A stretch of 64,000 nucleotides of DNA. It comes from Aquisalimonas sp007126095. GTDB taxonomy: Bacteria; Pseudomonadota; Gammaproteobacteria; Nitrococcales; Aquisalimonadaceae. The notes below the pieces were generated by a model that saw only the letters and a program-made list of their open reading frames with translations, did no database searches and was not told where the DNA came from. The translations under genes were made by a program, and so were the position numbers. The DNA is taken from positions 124,001 to 188,000 of the forward strand of contig NZ_JBLWFT010000004.1 of assembly GCF_048323695.1 (NCBI RefSeq), written 5' to 3'. This document shows positions 16,226-24,631 of this stretch, one piece after another (position 1 is the first letter of the stretch; each line of letters opens with the position of its first letter).

Positions 16226-17224
16226 ATGCGTATCCGGTTCTTCAGTGCCCAGAGGTACGATCGTGAGTTCTTCGAGCGGTCGAACGCCGCCTTCGGCTTC
16301 GATCTGGAGTTCTCCGAGTCCTCCCTGGATGCTGACACTGCGCGGCTGGCCAGCGATGATGATGCCGTTTGCGCCTTCGTCAATGACACCCTGGATGCCG
16401 CCTGTCTGCAGGAGCTGCAGCGCCAGGGCGTGCACACCGTGGCCATGCGCTGCGCCGGGTTCAACAACGTGGATCTGCAGGAGGCCAAGCGGCTTGGGCT
16501 GCAGGTGGTGCGGGTGCCGGCCTACTCCCCGGAAGCCGTGGCCGAGCACACCATGGCGCTGATTCTCACCCTCAACCGCAACACCCACCGCGCCTACGCC
16601 CGTGTGCGGGAGAGCAACTTCAACCTCAACGGGCTGCTCGGTTTCAACCTCCACGGCCGCACCGTCGGCTTGATCGGCACCGGTCGCATCGGCGTCGCCA
16701 CGGCGAAGGTGATGTCCGGGTTCGGCGTGCGCATTCTCGGCTACGACGTCTTCGAGAATCCGGCGTTCAAGGAACTGGGCGGCGAGTACGTGGACCTGGA
16801 CACCCTGTACGCTACCGCGCATCTGATCAGCCTGCACTGCCCGCTGACCAAGGATAATCACCACCTGATCAACGCCGATAGCCTCGCGAAGATGAAAGAT
16901 GGCGTCATGATCGTCAATACCAGCCGGGGTGGCCTGATCGACACGCGGGCCGTGGTGACCGCGCTGAAGTCCGGCAAGGTCGGGCATCTGGCGCTGGATG
17001 TCTACGAGCAGGAGGGCGACGTGTTCTTCCGCGACCTCTCCGACGAGATCCTCGCCGATGATGTTCTCTCGCGCCTGCTGACCTTCCCCAACGTGCTGAT
17101 CACCGGCCACCAGGGGTTTTTCACCGGTGAGGCCATGACGCAGATCGCCGAGGTGACCCTCAGCAACCTGGACGCCGTGAACCGTGGCGAGGCGTGCGAC
17201 AACGAGATCACGGCGCAGGTCTAG
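16226..17224 (+). CDS. ldhA: D-lactate dehydrogenase (fermentative, LdhA-like 2-hydroxyacid dehydrogenase)
   Basis: 332 residues and alignable throughout with E. coli LdhA: the start MRIRFFSAQRYDREFF, the CAGFNNVDL and VPAYSPEAVAEH segments, the NAD-binding GLIGTGRIGVATAKVM near residue 150, the catalytic Arg in NTSRGGLIDTRAVV, the Glu in DVYEQEGDVFF and the His in VLITGHQGFFT. The enzyme reduces pyruvate to D-lactate with NADH. The ATG at 16226 follows AGGAGGGGGAGCG. The gene begins 22 bases after the diguanylate cyclase and may share its transcript. It ends convergent to the thioesterase gene. Confidence 0.93.
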   Translation: MRIRFFSAQRYDREFFERSNAAFGFDLEFSESSLDADTARLASDDDAVCAFVNDTLDAACLQELQRQGVHTVAMRCAGFNNVDLQEAKRLGLQVVRVPAYSPEAVAEHTMALILTLNRNTHRAYARVRESNFNLNGLLGFNLHGRTVGLIGTGRIGVATAKVMSGFGVRILGYDVFENPAFKELGGEYVDLDTLYATAHLISLHCPLTKDNHHLINADSLAKMKDGVMIVNTSRGGLIDTRAVVTALKSGKVGHLALDVYEQEGDVFFRDLSDEILADDVLSRLLTFPNVLITGHQGFFTGEAMTQIAEVTLSNLDAVNRGEACDNEITAQV

Positions 17225-17230
17225 CGGCTG

Positions 17231-18037
17231 TCAGCTGCCGGCCGTGCCCATGGCGATGGTCGCCTGCAGCACCCGGCCCACGGGGCCATCGCCGTCGAAC
17301 AGCGTCGTCTCCACCAGGCCCATGCCGTTGTCCTGCATACGACCGGTGGCTTCCAGGCCCAGCCACTCGCCCCTGGGCGCGCGATGAAGGTAGAGCGTCA
17401 CGTCGGCATTGATGCTGCCCTGGTTCTCGCCCAGGTGGAGCTGGCCGACCCCGTTGCCGAAATCGCACAGGGTGGCGGCGGTCACCAGCGGGTCGGTGGT
17501 TTCACCGGCAATCAGCGGCAGGGGCAGTCGCATCCAGACCTGTCCATGGCCGTTCCCCCGGGTGCCCTTCAGCACCACCGCCTGTGCGGTCGTGTGAAAG
17601 CCCACGGGGCTGTAGCGCGTGCCCCAGCCCGCCGCCTCGGCAAGGCTGCGCGGGTTGTCCTCCTGAGGGGGTGTCAGGCCGGTCGGTGGGAACCGGCCGT
17701 GCTCCGGAACCGATGGCGAACCGGTCTCCAGGAACAGCGCCGATGCCCGCGTGACCTCGTTGCCGTCCGCCAGCAGCCGCCCCTCCAGAATCTGCAGCCG
17801 CTTGCCCGGGCGGACCACCTGCGTTTCCACGGTCAGGGGCTGTTTGGGCACCGGGCGCAGCAGATCCACGGTCAGGCGCGCCAGCCGCAGATCGGGCCGG
17901 GCCGCCGCCTCCTGCAGGGTGTGAGCCATCAGCCCGACCACCGGCCCGCCGTGCAGAAAGTCGGGGTTCCAGGGCCCGCGGCTCTGGTCCGAGGGGATGA
18001 ACGCCTCGCCGTCACGGCGGAACACGCCTTCGTTCAT
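17231..18037 (-). CDS. Acyl-CoA thioesterase family protein (TesB-like, 4HBT_3)
   Basis: 268 residues. The layout is a double hot-dog: an N-terminal half with PSDQSRGPWNPDFLHGGPVVGLMAHTLQEA and LARLTVDLLRPVPKQPLTVETQVVRPGKRLQ, and a C-terminal half ending in LEATGRMQDNGMGLVETTLFDGDGPVGRVLQATIAM. These are hallmarks of the TesB-like/PF13622 thioesterases that hydrolyse acyl-CoA. The substrate chain is not predictable. It lies 65 bases downstream of the AidB-like acyl-CoA dehydrogenase on the same strand, suggesting shared acyl-CoA metabolism. Confidence 0.85.
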   Translation of the reverse strand: MNEGVFRRDGEAFIPSDQSRGPWNPDFLHGGPVVGLMAHTLQEAAARPDLRLARLTVDLLRPVPKQPLTVETQVVRPGKRLQILEGRLLADGNEVTRASALFLETGSPSVPEHGRFPPTGLTPPQEDNPRSLAEAAGWGTRYSPVGFHTTAQAVVLKGTRGNGHGQVWMRLPLPLIAGETTDPLVTAATLCDFGNGVGQLHLGENQGSINADVTLYLHRAPRGEWLGLEATGRMQDNGMGLVETTLFDGDGPVGRVLQATIAMGTAGS

Positions 18038-18102
18038 GAACGGATTCCTTCAGTGGCTGAAAGCGGATGATGATCGCATGAACGAAGGCGATGGCGACAC
18101 GA

Positions 18103-19797
18103 TCACGTCCGCAGTGTCGCCCGACGGATGATTGTCCCGGTGTCGGCGTGTTCGGGCAGTGTGCCAAAGCCGCGCCCCCAGTCGCCGCCCAGCCGGCTGG
18201 TGATGAAGGCGTCGGCCACCGCTTCGGGCGCGTGCCGGCGCAGCAGGCTGGCCTGCAACACGTAGGCCAGCAGCTCCACCGTGCGGCGCGCCTCCCCCGG
18301 GTGGTCGGGCAGCCGCCGCAGGCGGTCTTCCAACTCGTCGGCGCGGTCAGACAGGATTCGGTCGTCGCCCGTGCCGAGGCGGATTTCCGCCATCGCAGCA
18401 TCCACGCACTCCGGTTCGCGCTCAATGGCGCGCACCACATCCAGACAGATGACGTTGCCCACGCCCTCCCAGATGCCGTTCAGCGGGGCCTCCCGGTACA
18501 GCCGCGCCATCAGGTGATTCTCGATGAAGCCGTTACCACCGTGGCATTCCAGCGCCTCCACCACGAACGCCGGTGCCTGCTTGCAGGCCCAGTACTTGGC
18601 CATGGGCGTGGCGATTCGGGACAGCAGGCGTTCGTGTTCGTCATTGTCCTGATGATCCAGCGTGCTGGCGAGGCGCATGCTCAGCCACAGAAACGCCTCC
18701 GATTCCACCGCCAGGTCGGCGGCGACGTTGGCCATGATTGGCTGCTCGATGATCGGCTTGCCAAAGCTGGTGCGGTTGCCGGCGTGGTGCAAAGCCTGGC
18801 TCAGCGCCTGGCGCATCAGCCCCGACGAGCCCACGGCGAAGTCGAGCCGGGTCAGGTGTGCCATCTCGATGCTGTTACGGATGCCGCGGCCTTCCTCGCC
18901 CACCATGACCCCGTAAAGATCCTGGAACTCCACCTCGGACGACGCGTTGGAGCGATTACCACACTTGTCCTTGAGTCGCTGGATGCGGAGGTTGTTGCGG
19001 CGGCCGTCCGGGAGCCAGCCCGGCACCAGAAAGCAGGAGACGCCGCCCTCGGTCTGGGCCAGCGTGAGAAAGAGGTCGCTCATGGGCACGGAGAAAAACC
19101 ACTTGTGCCCGGTAATCAGGTATTCCGCGCCGGAACCCCGTGCCGCTCCCAGCGGGCGCGCCGTGGTCTGGGTCTGCCGTAGGTCCGAGCCGCCCTGCTT
19201 CTCGGTCATGGCCATGCCCACGGTGATGGCCGACTTCTCCCGCGCATGAATGGGTCGGGCGTCGTAGCCCGGGCGCATGATCAGCGGCTCCCATTCGGCG
19301 GCCAGGGCCGGGTCGTGCCGCAGGGCCGCCACCGAAGCGAAGGTCATGCCCATGGGGCAGCAGATGCCGTTCTCGCCCTGGTTCCACAGGTAGCTCAGGG
19401 CGGCCCGCGCCACGTGCGCGCCGGGCTGCGGGTGGGTCCACGCCAGGGAGTGGGTCTCGCAGGAGAAGATCAGCTCCATGAGCTCGTGGTAGGCGGGGTG
19501 GAACTCGATGGTGTCGGTCCGGTTACCGAAGCGGTCGTGGGTATGCAGCTCCGGCTCGTAGCGGTTGGCCGAGCGGGCCAGTTGCTGGACGTGCTCCGAC
19601 CCCACCAGTGCACCGGCGCGGTCGAGCCGGTCGCGCGCCCAGTTGCCGCCGTAGGCACGCACCGCCTCCACCAGCGCCTGATCGCCGGTGTAAGCATTGT
19701 AGTTCACCAGGTCGCCCGGCTGGTTGAGCACCGCGTGGGTGCGGTGGTCCGGGATGTCAGGAGCGGCGGACGGGATATCCGTGGGCTGACTGCTCAT
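18103..19797 (-). CDS. Acyl-CoA dehydrogenase family protein, AidB-like
   Basis: 564 residues, longer than ordinary acyl-CoA dehydrogenases (about 380) and close to AidB (about 540). Typical parts: VLNQPGDLVNYNAYTGDQALVEA at the N-terminus, the FAD/substrate region MTEKQGGSDLRQTQTTA, ITGHKWFFSVPMSDLFLTLAQTEGG, KCGNRSNASSEVEF, and the C-terminal CHGGNGFIENHLMARLYREAPLNGIWEGVGNVICLDVVRA. AidB in E. coli is part of the adaptive alkylation response and binds DNA, but many AidB-like proteins are probably catabolic acyl-CoA dehydrogenases. The ATG at 19797 has GAGGTGG 6 bases upstream; an alternative at 19812 lacks this. It is divergent from the TonB-dependent receptor. Confidence 0.88.
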   Translation of the reverse strand: MSSQPTDIPSAAPDIPDHRTHAVLNQPGDLVNYNAYTGDQALVEAVRAYGGNWARDRLDRAGALVGSEHVQQLARSANRYEPELHTHDRFGNRTDTIEFHPAYHELMELIFSCETHSLAWTHPQPGAHVARAALSYLWNQGENGICCPMGMTFASVAALRHDPALAAEWEPLIMRPGYDARPIHAREKSAITVGMAMTEKQGGSDLRQTQTTARPLGAARGSGAEYLITGHKWFFSVPMSDLFLTLAQTEGGVSCFLVPGWLPDGRRNNLRIQRLKDKCGNRSNASSEVEFQDLYGVMVGEEGRGIRNSIEMAHLTRLDFAVGSSGLMRQALSQALHHAGNRTSFGKPIIEQPIMANVAADLAVESEAFLWLSMRLASTLDHQDNDEHERLLSRIATPMAKYWACKQAPAFVVEALECHGGNGFIENHLMARLYREAPLNGIWEGVGNVICLDVVRAIEREPECVDAAMAEIRLGTGDDRILSDRADELEDRLRRLPDHPGEARRTVELLAYVLQASLLRRHAPEAVADAFITSRLGGDWGRGFGTLPEHADTGTIIRRATLRT

Positions 19798-19854
19798 GTG
19801 GCCACCTCGCAATGCGCTGCCGTGCGCTCGAATCGTGCATCGCCTATTCTCGTA

Positions 19855-19870
19855 ACACTGTTTTCAGTGT
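19855..19870. promoter_or_regulatory. Perfect inverted repeat in the divergent acdA-like / TonB-receptor intergenic region
   Basis: ACACTG-TTTT-CAGTGT, a perfect 6-bp inverted repeat with a 4-bp spacer, sits 58 bases from the dehydrogenase start and 84 bases from the receptor start. It is a candidate operator for one or both genes. It does not resemble a Fur box, although an iron receptor would often have one. Confidence 0.4.
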
Positions 19871-19953
19871 AGCCCGGGAAAACTTCCCATGTCACACCGG
19901 GCGGCCAGCGCCAATACTCGGAAGCAGAACAACGACAAATCGGGAGGGTGACC

Positions 19954-22080
19954 ATGACCGCCACCACGCGAATGGCTTGTCTGTGCGCACGGGGTGCCAG
20001 CCTGCTGCTGGCGAGCACGTTCACCGTCGCCGCGGATTCCGGGAGTGATGTGCCCCAGCGTCTGCAGGCGCTGGAAGTCCACGCGTTGCTGCTGGACGAC
20101 ATCACGGAAACGCCGGGAGCGGCCGCGGTCCTGAGCGATCACGACATCGAGGCGTATCGCCCGCAGACCCTCCACGACGCGCTGGACTTCGTCTCGGGTG
20201 TGCGCACCATCGACGACGACGCCCTGGGCCGCCGGTCCGGCATCGGGATTCGTGGGGCGCCGCCCCGGCGCTCGCGCAAGACCCTGCTGCTGGAGGATGG
20301 AACGCCGATTAGTGCCAGCAACTACCTGGATTCCGGTGCCCATTACACGCCGCCGGTGCAGCGGCTGGAGCGCATCGAGGTCCTCAAGGGTGCGGGCCAG
20401 ATCGTGCACGGGCCGCTGAACAACCACGGCATCGTCAACTTCCGCAACAAGCAGCCCACGCCGATCCCTGAAACCACGGTCGAACTGGCAGGAGGCAACC
20501 GCAACACCTTTCAGCGCCATCTCATGCACCGGCGCACTGACGGCGATGTCGGCACGGTATTCGCGTACACGGGCAAGAACGCCGACGGTGTCTTCGACGT
20601 CGAAGAGCACCAGTACGACGACTTCTTCGGCAGTGTCCGCTGGGACGTGAACGACCGCCACGACCTGGGCGCGTCGGTGACCCATTTCAGGGAGCGCTCG
20701 GACGGCTACGACGAGAACAACCTCAGCCCGGAGCAGTTCGACGAGAATCCGCGCGGCAAGCGCCGCCTCAACGAGGGCCGCGAAGACAACAACATCTCGG
20801 TGGATTACTGGAAGGTGGACCTGGGCCACGACTTCCAGGCAACGGAGCGTCTGAGTTTTTCCAGCAAGGCGTTCTACACCAATGTCGATCGCCCCCGCTT
20901 CCGGACCAGCGGCGAGCCGCTGGACGACGGTGGCTTCATGCAGGGCCGTGACCGCCGTTACGAGACGTTCGGCCTCGAGACCCGTGCCGCGCTAGCCGGC
21001 GTGCAGACCGGTGCCGTGGCGCACACCTTCGAGGGAGGGCTGCGGTTCGAGCGGCATGATTTCGATGATCGCCGGCCGGTGGGGCTCGAGGGCGAGAAAC
21101 TGGACGCCGGCAACCGCGGGCGTCTGCGCGCCGTCGAAGGCGAGGACGGCTACCCGGCGGACGGACGCCTGATCACGTACAAGGCCGAGGCCTACTCCGG
21201 TTTTGTGCAGGACCGCATGCGCGCGGGCGACTGGACCATTACTCCGGGCCTGCGAGTGGAGACCTACCGACAGGAAGCGCACACCCGGTTCCGACCCGGA
21301 CACGAGGACGAAGGCGCCCGGGAGAGTGAGTGGAACACCCTGTATCTCCCCGGTATCAGTGCTCTCTACCAGGGTTTCGATGCCACGGAAGTCTACGCCG
21401 GTGTCCACCGCGGTTACGCGCCGGCACCGGCGCGCTCCGAGGACTTCCCGTTGACTCCCGAGACGGGCATCAATGCGCAGCTCGGGATGCGTGGCGACGT
21501 GTTCGGCGGGGTGAGTTATGACGTTGCCGCCTTTTACAATCGCATCAGCGACACCCTGATCCGCGATGACGTGGACGCGTTCGGTGACGCACTGTTCGTC
21601 AATTCGGCGGACTCGAACGTTTACGGTGTCGACGTGCAGGGGCGTGTCGATTCCGCGGCGTATATCCCGTCCCCCTACAACGTGTTCGCGGAGCTTGCCT
21701 GGAACTACACTGAGGCGGAGTTCCGTACCGGCCCCCTGGATGGCAACCGCGTCCCGGAGATTCCCCGCCACGCCGGCAGTTTCACCCTTGGCGTGGACCA
21801 CCTCAGTGGCTGGGAGCTGAGCGCCACGGCCAGCCATTTCGGCGCGTTCTACTCCGACATCGAAAACACCCGCACCATCGACGCGGACTCGGGGCGGGTG
21901 CCGAGCCGCACGCTTCTGTCCGCTCGCGCCAGCTACCGCACCGCGCTGCAGGGCGTGGACACAACGCTCTGGGTTCAGGGACGCAACCTCACTGACAAGC
22001 TCTACATCAGCGATGTTCAGGACGGGCTGCGGCCCGGCGTCGGGCGCACGGTGATGGCAGGTGTCACCGCCCGTTTCTGA
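19954..22080 (+). CDS. TonB-dependent outer-membrane receptor (FecA/siderophore type)
   Basis: 708 residues. A signal peptide (about 1-28, ending near TFTVAADS) is followed by the plug domain (about 45-165: TETPGAAAVLSDHDIEAYRPQTLHDALDFVSGVR, IGIRGAPPRRSRKTLLLEDGTPI, VQRLERIEVLKGAGQIVHGP) and a beta-barrel ending in a typical C-terminal strand (RPGVGRTVMAGVTARF, terminal Phe). It resembles ferric-citrate/siderophore receptors such as FecA, but the ligand is unknown. The ATG at 19954 is chosen because GGGAGG lies 6 bases upstream. There is no signalling N-terminal extension. Its last 64 bases overlap the convergent histidine-kinase gene. Confidence 0.9.
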   Translation: MTATTRMACLCARGASLLLASTFTVAADSGSDVPQRLQALEVHALLLDDITETPGAAAVLSDHDIEAYRPQTLHDALDFVSGVRTIDDDALGRRSGIGIRGAPPRRSRKTLLLEDGTPISASNYLDSGAHYTPPVQRLERIEVLKGAGQIVHGPLNNHGIVNFRNKQPTPIPETTVELAGGNRNTFQRHLMHRRTDGDVGTVFAYTGKNADGVFDVEEHQYDDFFGSVRWDVNDRHDLGASVTHFRERSDGYDENNLSPEQFDENPRGKRRLNEGREDNNISVDYWKVDLGHDFQATERLSFSSKAFYTNVDRPRFRTSGEPLDDGGFMQGRDRRYETFGLETRAALAGVQTGAVAHTFEGGLRFERHDFDDRRPVGLEGEKLDAGNRGRLRAVEGEDGYPADGRLITYKAEAYSGFVQDRMRAGDWTITPGLRVETYRQEAHTRFRPGHEDEGARESEWNTLYLPGISALYQGFDATEVYAGVHRGYAPAPARSEDFPLTPETGINAQLGMRGDVFGGVSYDVAAFYNRISDTLIRDDVDAFGDALFVNSADSNVYGVDVQGRVDSAAYIPSPYNVFAELAWNYTEAEFRTGPLDGNRVPEIPRHAGSFTLGVDHLSGWELSATASHFGAFYSDIENTRTIDADSGRVPSRTLLSARASYRTALQGVDTTLWVQGRNLTDKLYISDVQDGLRPGVGRTVMAGVTARF

Positions 22081-23423
22081 CAGTCGGGCACCGCGGCGGG
22101 GACGCAGGCGCCGGGGAACCTGAAGACCAGCACGGTGCCGGCGCCGGGGCGGCTGTGTACGCGCATGCGCCCGCCCAGGCTGCGCACGCGTTCGCGCATC
22201 CCGGCCAGGCCGAGTCCGCCCGTGGGCGTCGTCGCGTCAAAACCACGACCGTTATCGGCGATGCCCAGTTGCAATGTCCCGGCGCACTCGCGCAGCCGAA
22301 CCCGCGCCCGCTCCGCGCCCCCATGGCGTTTGGCGTTGCTCAGGGCCTCCTGCACCAGCCGGTAGAGATGGATGTCCCGCGCCGTATCCTCGGTGGCGTG
22401 CGGGGGCAGGGCCGCTATGTCGAGGCGGACCTGCAGATGCCGGCCCTGCCAGTCCTCGGCCAGAGATCGGAGTGCGGGGCCGAGACCGAGGGTGTCCAGA
22501 TCGGCCGGATGCAGGCGGCGCATGAGGTTACGCGCCAGTCCGTGGATGTGATGGGCGGTGCTGCGGATTGCCTCGGCCCCGTCCCGGATGCGTGCCGGCA
22601 GTGGTGCGCGGTCATCCCGGATGGCGACCGCCTCGGCCTGCAGCGCGCTGGTGCATTGCCCCATCTCGTCGTGGAGTTCCCGGGCCAGGTGCCGCCGTTC
22701 GTGCTCCTGGGCGTCCATCAGCGCGCGGTTGAGCAGGCGGTTCCGTTCCCGGGTGCGGGCCAGTGCCGCAGCCAGGGCGTTGAACTGGTCGGCCAGGCGG
22801 TCCAGCTCCCGTGTGCCGGTCGTGGCCAGCCGACGGGTGTAATCGCCACGTTCCAGGGCGCCGAGGCCGCCACTGAGCTGCTGCAGCGGAGCAAGCGTAC
22901 GCCGCAGCAACCACTGAATGAGAACGGCGGCCACAGCACCGAATCCCACCAGCAGCGCCAGCAGGCCGCGCGCCCCCTGCCACGCCTCGGCGATCTCGTC
23001 GCCGGGCTCCGCCCGGATCAGCAGCGCCGTTCCGGCGCCGTCGTTGAGCGTAATCGTGCGTGTATGGGCGGCGGCCTCGAATCCCACCAGCCACGCGAAC
23101 CAGGCCGGAGCCGTGGCACCCCGGTCTGGCGCGGCCGCTGTCAGTGGCCGGTGCGCGTCTTCACGGACCTTTTCAAGTCGCACATGCCGCTGCGGTGTGA
23201 CGGTCTCGAGCCGGTCCACCAAGTCGTCGGTGCCGCTGGCCGGGGCGTTCCCGTTGGTGTCCGCCACGGCGCTGCGGACCAGTGCCGTGGTCAGGTCCAC
23301 CGCCGAGGTCAGTTCAGCGTGAACGGCCGTGCGGGCGTGGTGGATGACCAGCGTGAGTCCGGCGACGAGAAACCCGAGGGTGAGCACGGCGAACAGTAGT
23401 TGCAGCCGCGTGACCAGCGTCAT
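22017..23423 (-). CDS. Membrane sensor histidine kinase, NarX/UhpB type (HisKA_3)
   Basis: 468 residues. It has an N-terminal transmembrane helix (about 7-28), a periplasmic segment of about 120 residues, a second membrane helix (about 150-172), a HAMP domain (RRTLAPLQQLSGGLGALERGDY), the HisKA_3 dimerisation box with phospho-acceptor His in ARELHDEMGQ, and an HATPase_c domain (VQEALSNAKRHG N-box, IADNGRGFD, GGLGLAGMRERVRSLGG). It autophosphorylates and pairs with the response regulator whose gene ends 2 bases before this start. The last 20 or so codons run antisense through the end of the TonB receptor and form a basic tail (AVTPAITVRPTPGRSPS) not seen in typical members. Confidence 0.9.
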   Translation of the reverse strand: MTLVTRLQLLFAVLTLGFLVAGLTLVIHHARTAVHAELTSAVDLTTALVRSAVADTNGNAPASGTDDLVDRLETVTPQRHVRLEKVREDAHRPLTAAAPDRGATAPAWFAWLVGFEAAAHTRTITLNDGAGTALLIRAEPGDEIAEAWQGARGLLALLVGFGAVAAVLIQWLLRRTLAPLQQLSGGLGALERGDYTRRLATTGTRELDRLADQFNALAAALARTRERNRLLNRALMDAQEHERRHLARELHDEMGQCTSALQAEAVAIRDDRAPLPARIRDGAEAIRSTAHHIHGLARNLMRRLHPADLDTLGLGPALRSLAEDWQGRHLQVRLDIAALPPHATEDTARDIHLYRLVQEALSNAKRHGGAERARVRLRECAGTLQLGIADNGRGFDATTPTGGLGLAGMRERVRSLGGRMRVHSRPGAGTVLVFRFPGACVPAAVPDCQKRAVTPAITVRPTPGRSPS

Positions 23424-23425
23424 CG

Positions 23426-24133
23426 TCAGACCTCCATGACGCCGGCCCGGATTGCCAGCCGGGCGAGATCCGCCGGCCCGGACACCGCCAGCTTCCGGCG
23501 AATCCGGGTGCTGCAGTTCGCCGCGGTCTTGTAGCTGATGGACAGCGTCTCGGCGATCTGCGACACGCGCTTGCCGGCGGCAAGCATCCGGAAGATCTCG
23601 AACTCCCGGGGAGACAGCACCGCCAGGCCGGAGGGCGCGTTGTCCCCGCCAATGCCTGGCGGCAGATCCGGGCCCAGGAACCGGCGCCCTTCCATCGCCC
23701 GACTCACGGCGGTGGTCAGCGTCTCCGGTGCGCTGGCCTTGGTCACATAACCGGTTGCCCCCGCGCTTAGCGCCTGCTCAACGAAGGCCCGCTGGTCGTG
23801 CATGCTCATGACCAGAACCCGTTGATCCGGATGGCGGGCGCGGAGGCGGCGCAGTGTCTCCAGGCCGCTCAGCCCGGGCAGGGCCAGGTCCAGCACCACC
23901 AGCGAGAACGCCCGTTCGGCGCAGCGCACGCAGGCCGCTTCGCCGCTCTCCGCCTCCTCCACCTGCCATTGGCCGCCGGACTGCTCCAGCAGCCGACGAT
24001 AGCCGGCACGTACCACGGCGTGGTCGTCCACCAAAAGCAGGCTGCGGGCATGATCGGGTACCAGTGACGGCACGGCGGGGCCCCCGTGATCGCCGGGCGC
24101 TGTCCGGACGCACTTGGCCTGGATTGCACCCAC
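23426..24133 (-). CDS. NarL/FixJ-family response regulator
   Basis: 235 residues. A receiver domain (about 30-145: SLLLVDDHAVVRAGYRRLL, phospho-acceptor Asp in VVLDLALPGLSGLETL, MSMHDQ, GYVTKAS) is followed by a LuxR-type helix-turn-helix (about 168-232: LSPREFEIFRMLAAGKRVSQIAETLSISYKTAANCSTRIRRKL). The gene is immediately upstream of the cognate kinase. The first 29 residues before the receiver strand look non-homologous, so the real start may be a little downstream of 24133. Candidate targets are the adjacent TonB receptor or its own operon, but this is only positional. Confidence 0.88.
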   Translation of the reverse strand: MGAIQAKCVRTAPGDHGGPAVPSLVPDHARSLLLVDDHAVVRAGYRRLLEQSGGQWQVEEAESGEAACVRCAERAFSLVVLDLALPGLSGLETLRRLRARHPDQRVLVMSMHDQRAFVEQALSAGATGYVTKASAPETLTTAVSRAMEGRRFLGPDLPPGIGGDNAPSGLAVLSPREFEIFRMLAAGKRVSQIAETLSISYKTAANCSTRIRRKLAVSGPADLARLAIRAGVMEV

Positions 24134-24212
24134 AGGTCCGCGTCAAGTCGCGGATTCGTCACAGGGGAGTATAGGACACGGATGGATTGCGACTCGGTGA
24201 AGTCCCGATAGA

Positions 24213-24346
24213 GATGGCCGCCCGGCAGGATTACGACGGCGCCTTTGGCGCCTCGCCCTTCGGGTCCGCGTCGCGGCGCGCCGCGGCACTGGCCGCCTGC
24301 GGCGGCCGGTCGAACCTGAGGGGTCTGGATGTCGCAGGTTCGAATC
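24213..24346. repeat. tRNA-derived debris beside tRNA-Arg
   Basis: Bases 24213-24232 repeat, with one deletion, the 3' end of the neighbouring tRNA gene (GATGGC-CGCCCGGCAGGAT, compare 24401-24420). Bases 24330-24346 repeat its T-arm in inverted orientation (GTCGCAGGTTCGAATCC, identical to the complement of 24417-24433). Neither fragment belongs to an intact tRNA. This pattern is what remains after integration/excision or recombination at a tRNA 3' end. No integrase gene is nearby. Confidence 0.6.
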
Positions 24347-24402
24347 CCGACTCGTGAAGATTCGGTTGCAATCGGGGGGATTGGGGGTGCTTCAAGAGTA
24401 GA

Positions 24403-24479
24403 TGGCGCGCCCGGCAGGATTCGAACCTGCGACCTTCGGCTTCGGAGGCCGACGCTCTATCCAACTGAGCTACGGGCGC
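24403..24479 (-). tRNA. tRNA-Arg (anticodon CCG)
   Basis: Read on the minus strand, the 77-base gene folds as a standard cloverleaf. The acceptor stem is GCGCCCG/CGGGCGC, the D-arm is AGCTCAGTTGGATAGAGC, and the anticodon stem-loop TCGGC-CTCCGAA-GCCGA gives anticodon CCG. The T-arm is GCAGG-TTCGAAT-CCTGC, the discriminator is G, and a CCA tail is encoded (complement of 24403-24405). It reads the CGG arginine codon, frequent in this GC-rich sequence. Confidence 0.95.
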
Positions 24480-24631
24480 TTTGATCTGAGCTGCGTAGGA
24501 TAGCGGTTATGACCGCATACGTCCATGCTCGTCCGGGGCCGGCGAGGTTTTGCGGGTCGGGTCTTTCCGATATACTGCTCTCCCGGTTTTCGGCCCCACC
24601 GCGCGGGCGGTAATTCGATGGAGTGTGGAGC

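Noticed and set aside
19798..19953. Fur box for the TonB receptor
   Set aside because: No sequence near GATAATGATAATCATTATC or its hexamer form was found between the divergent genes; only the ACACTG/CAGTGT repeat was seen.
24231..24464. 77-codon minus-strand open frame across the tRNA region
   Set aside because: Its translation includes SRIRTRDLSRH-like tRNA-derived sequence and runs through tRNA-Arg and tRNA debris; such frames are well-known artefacts of tRNA genes.
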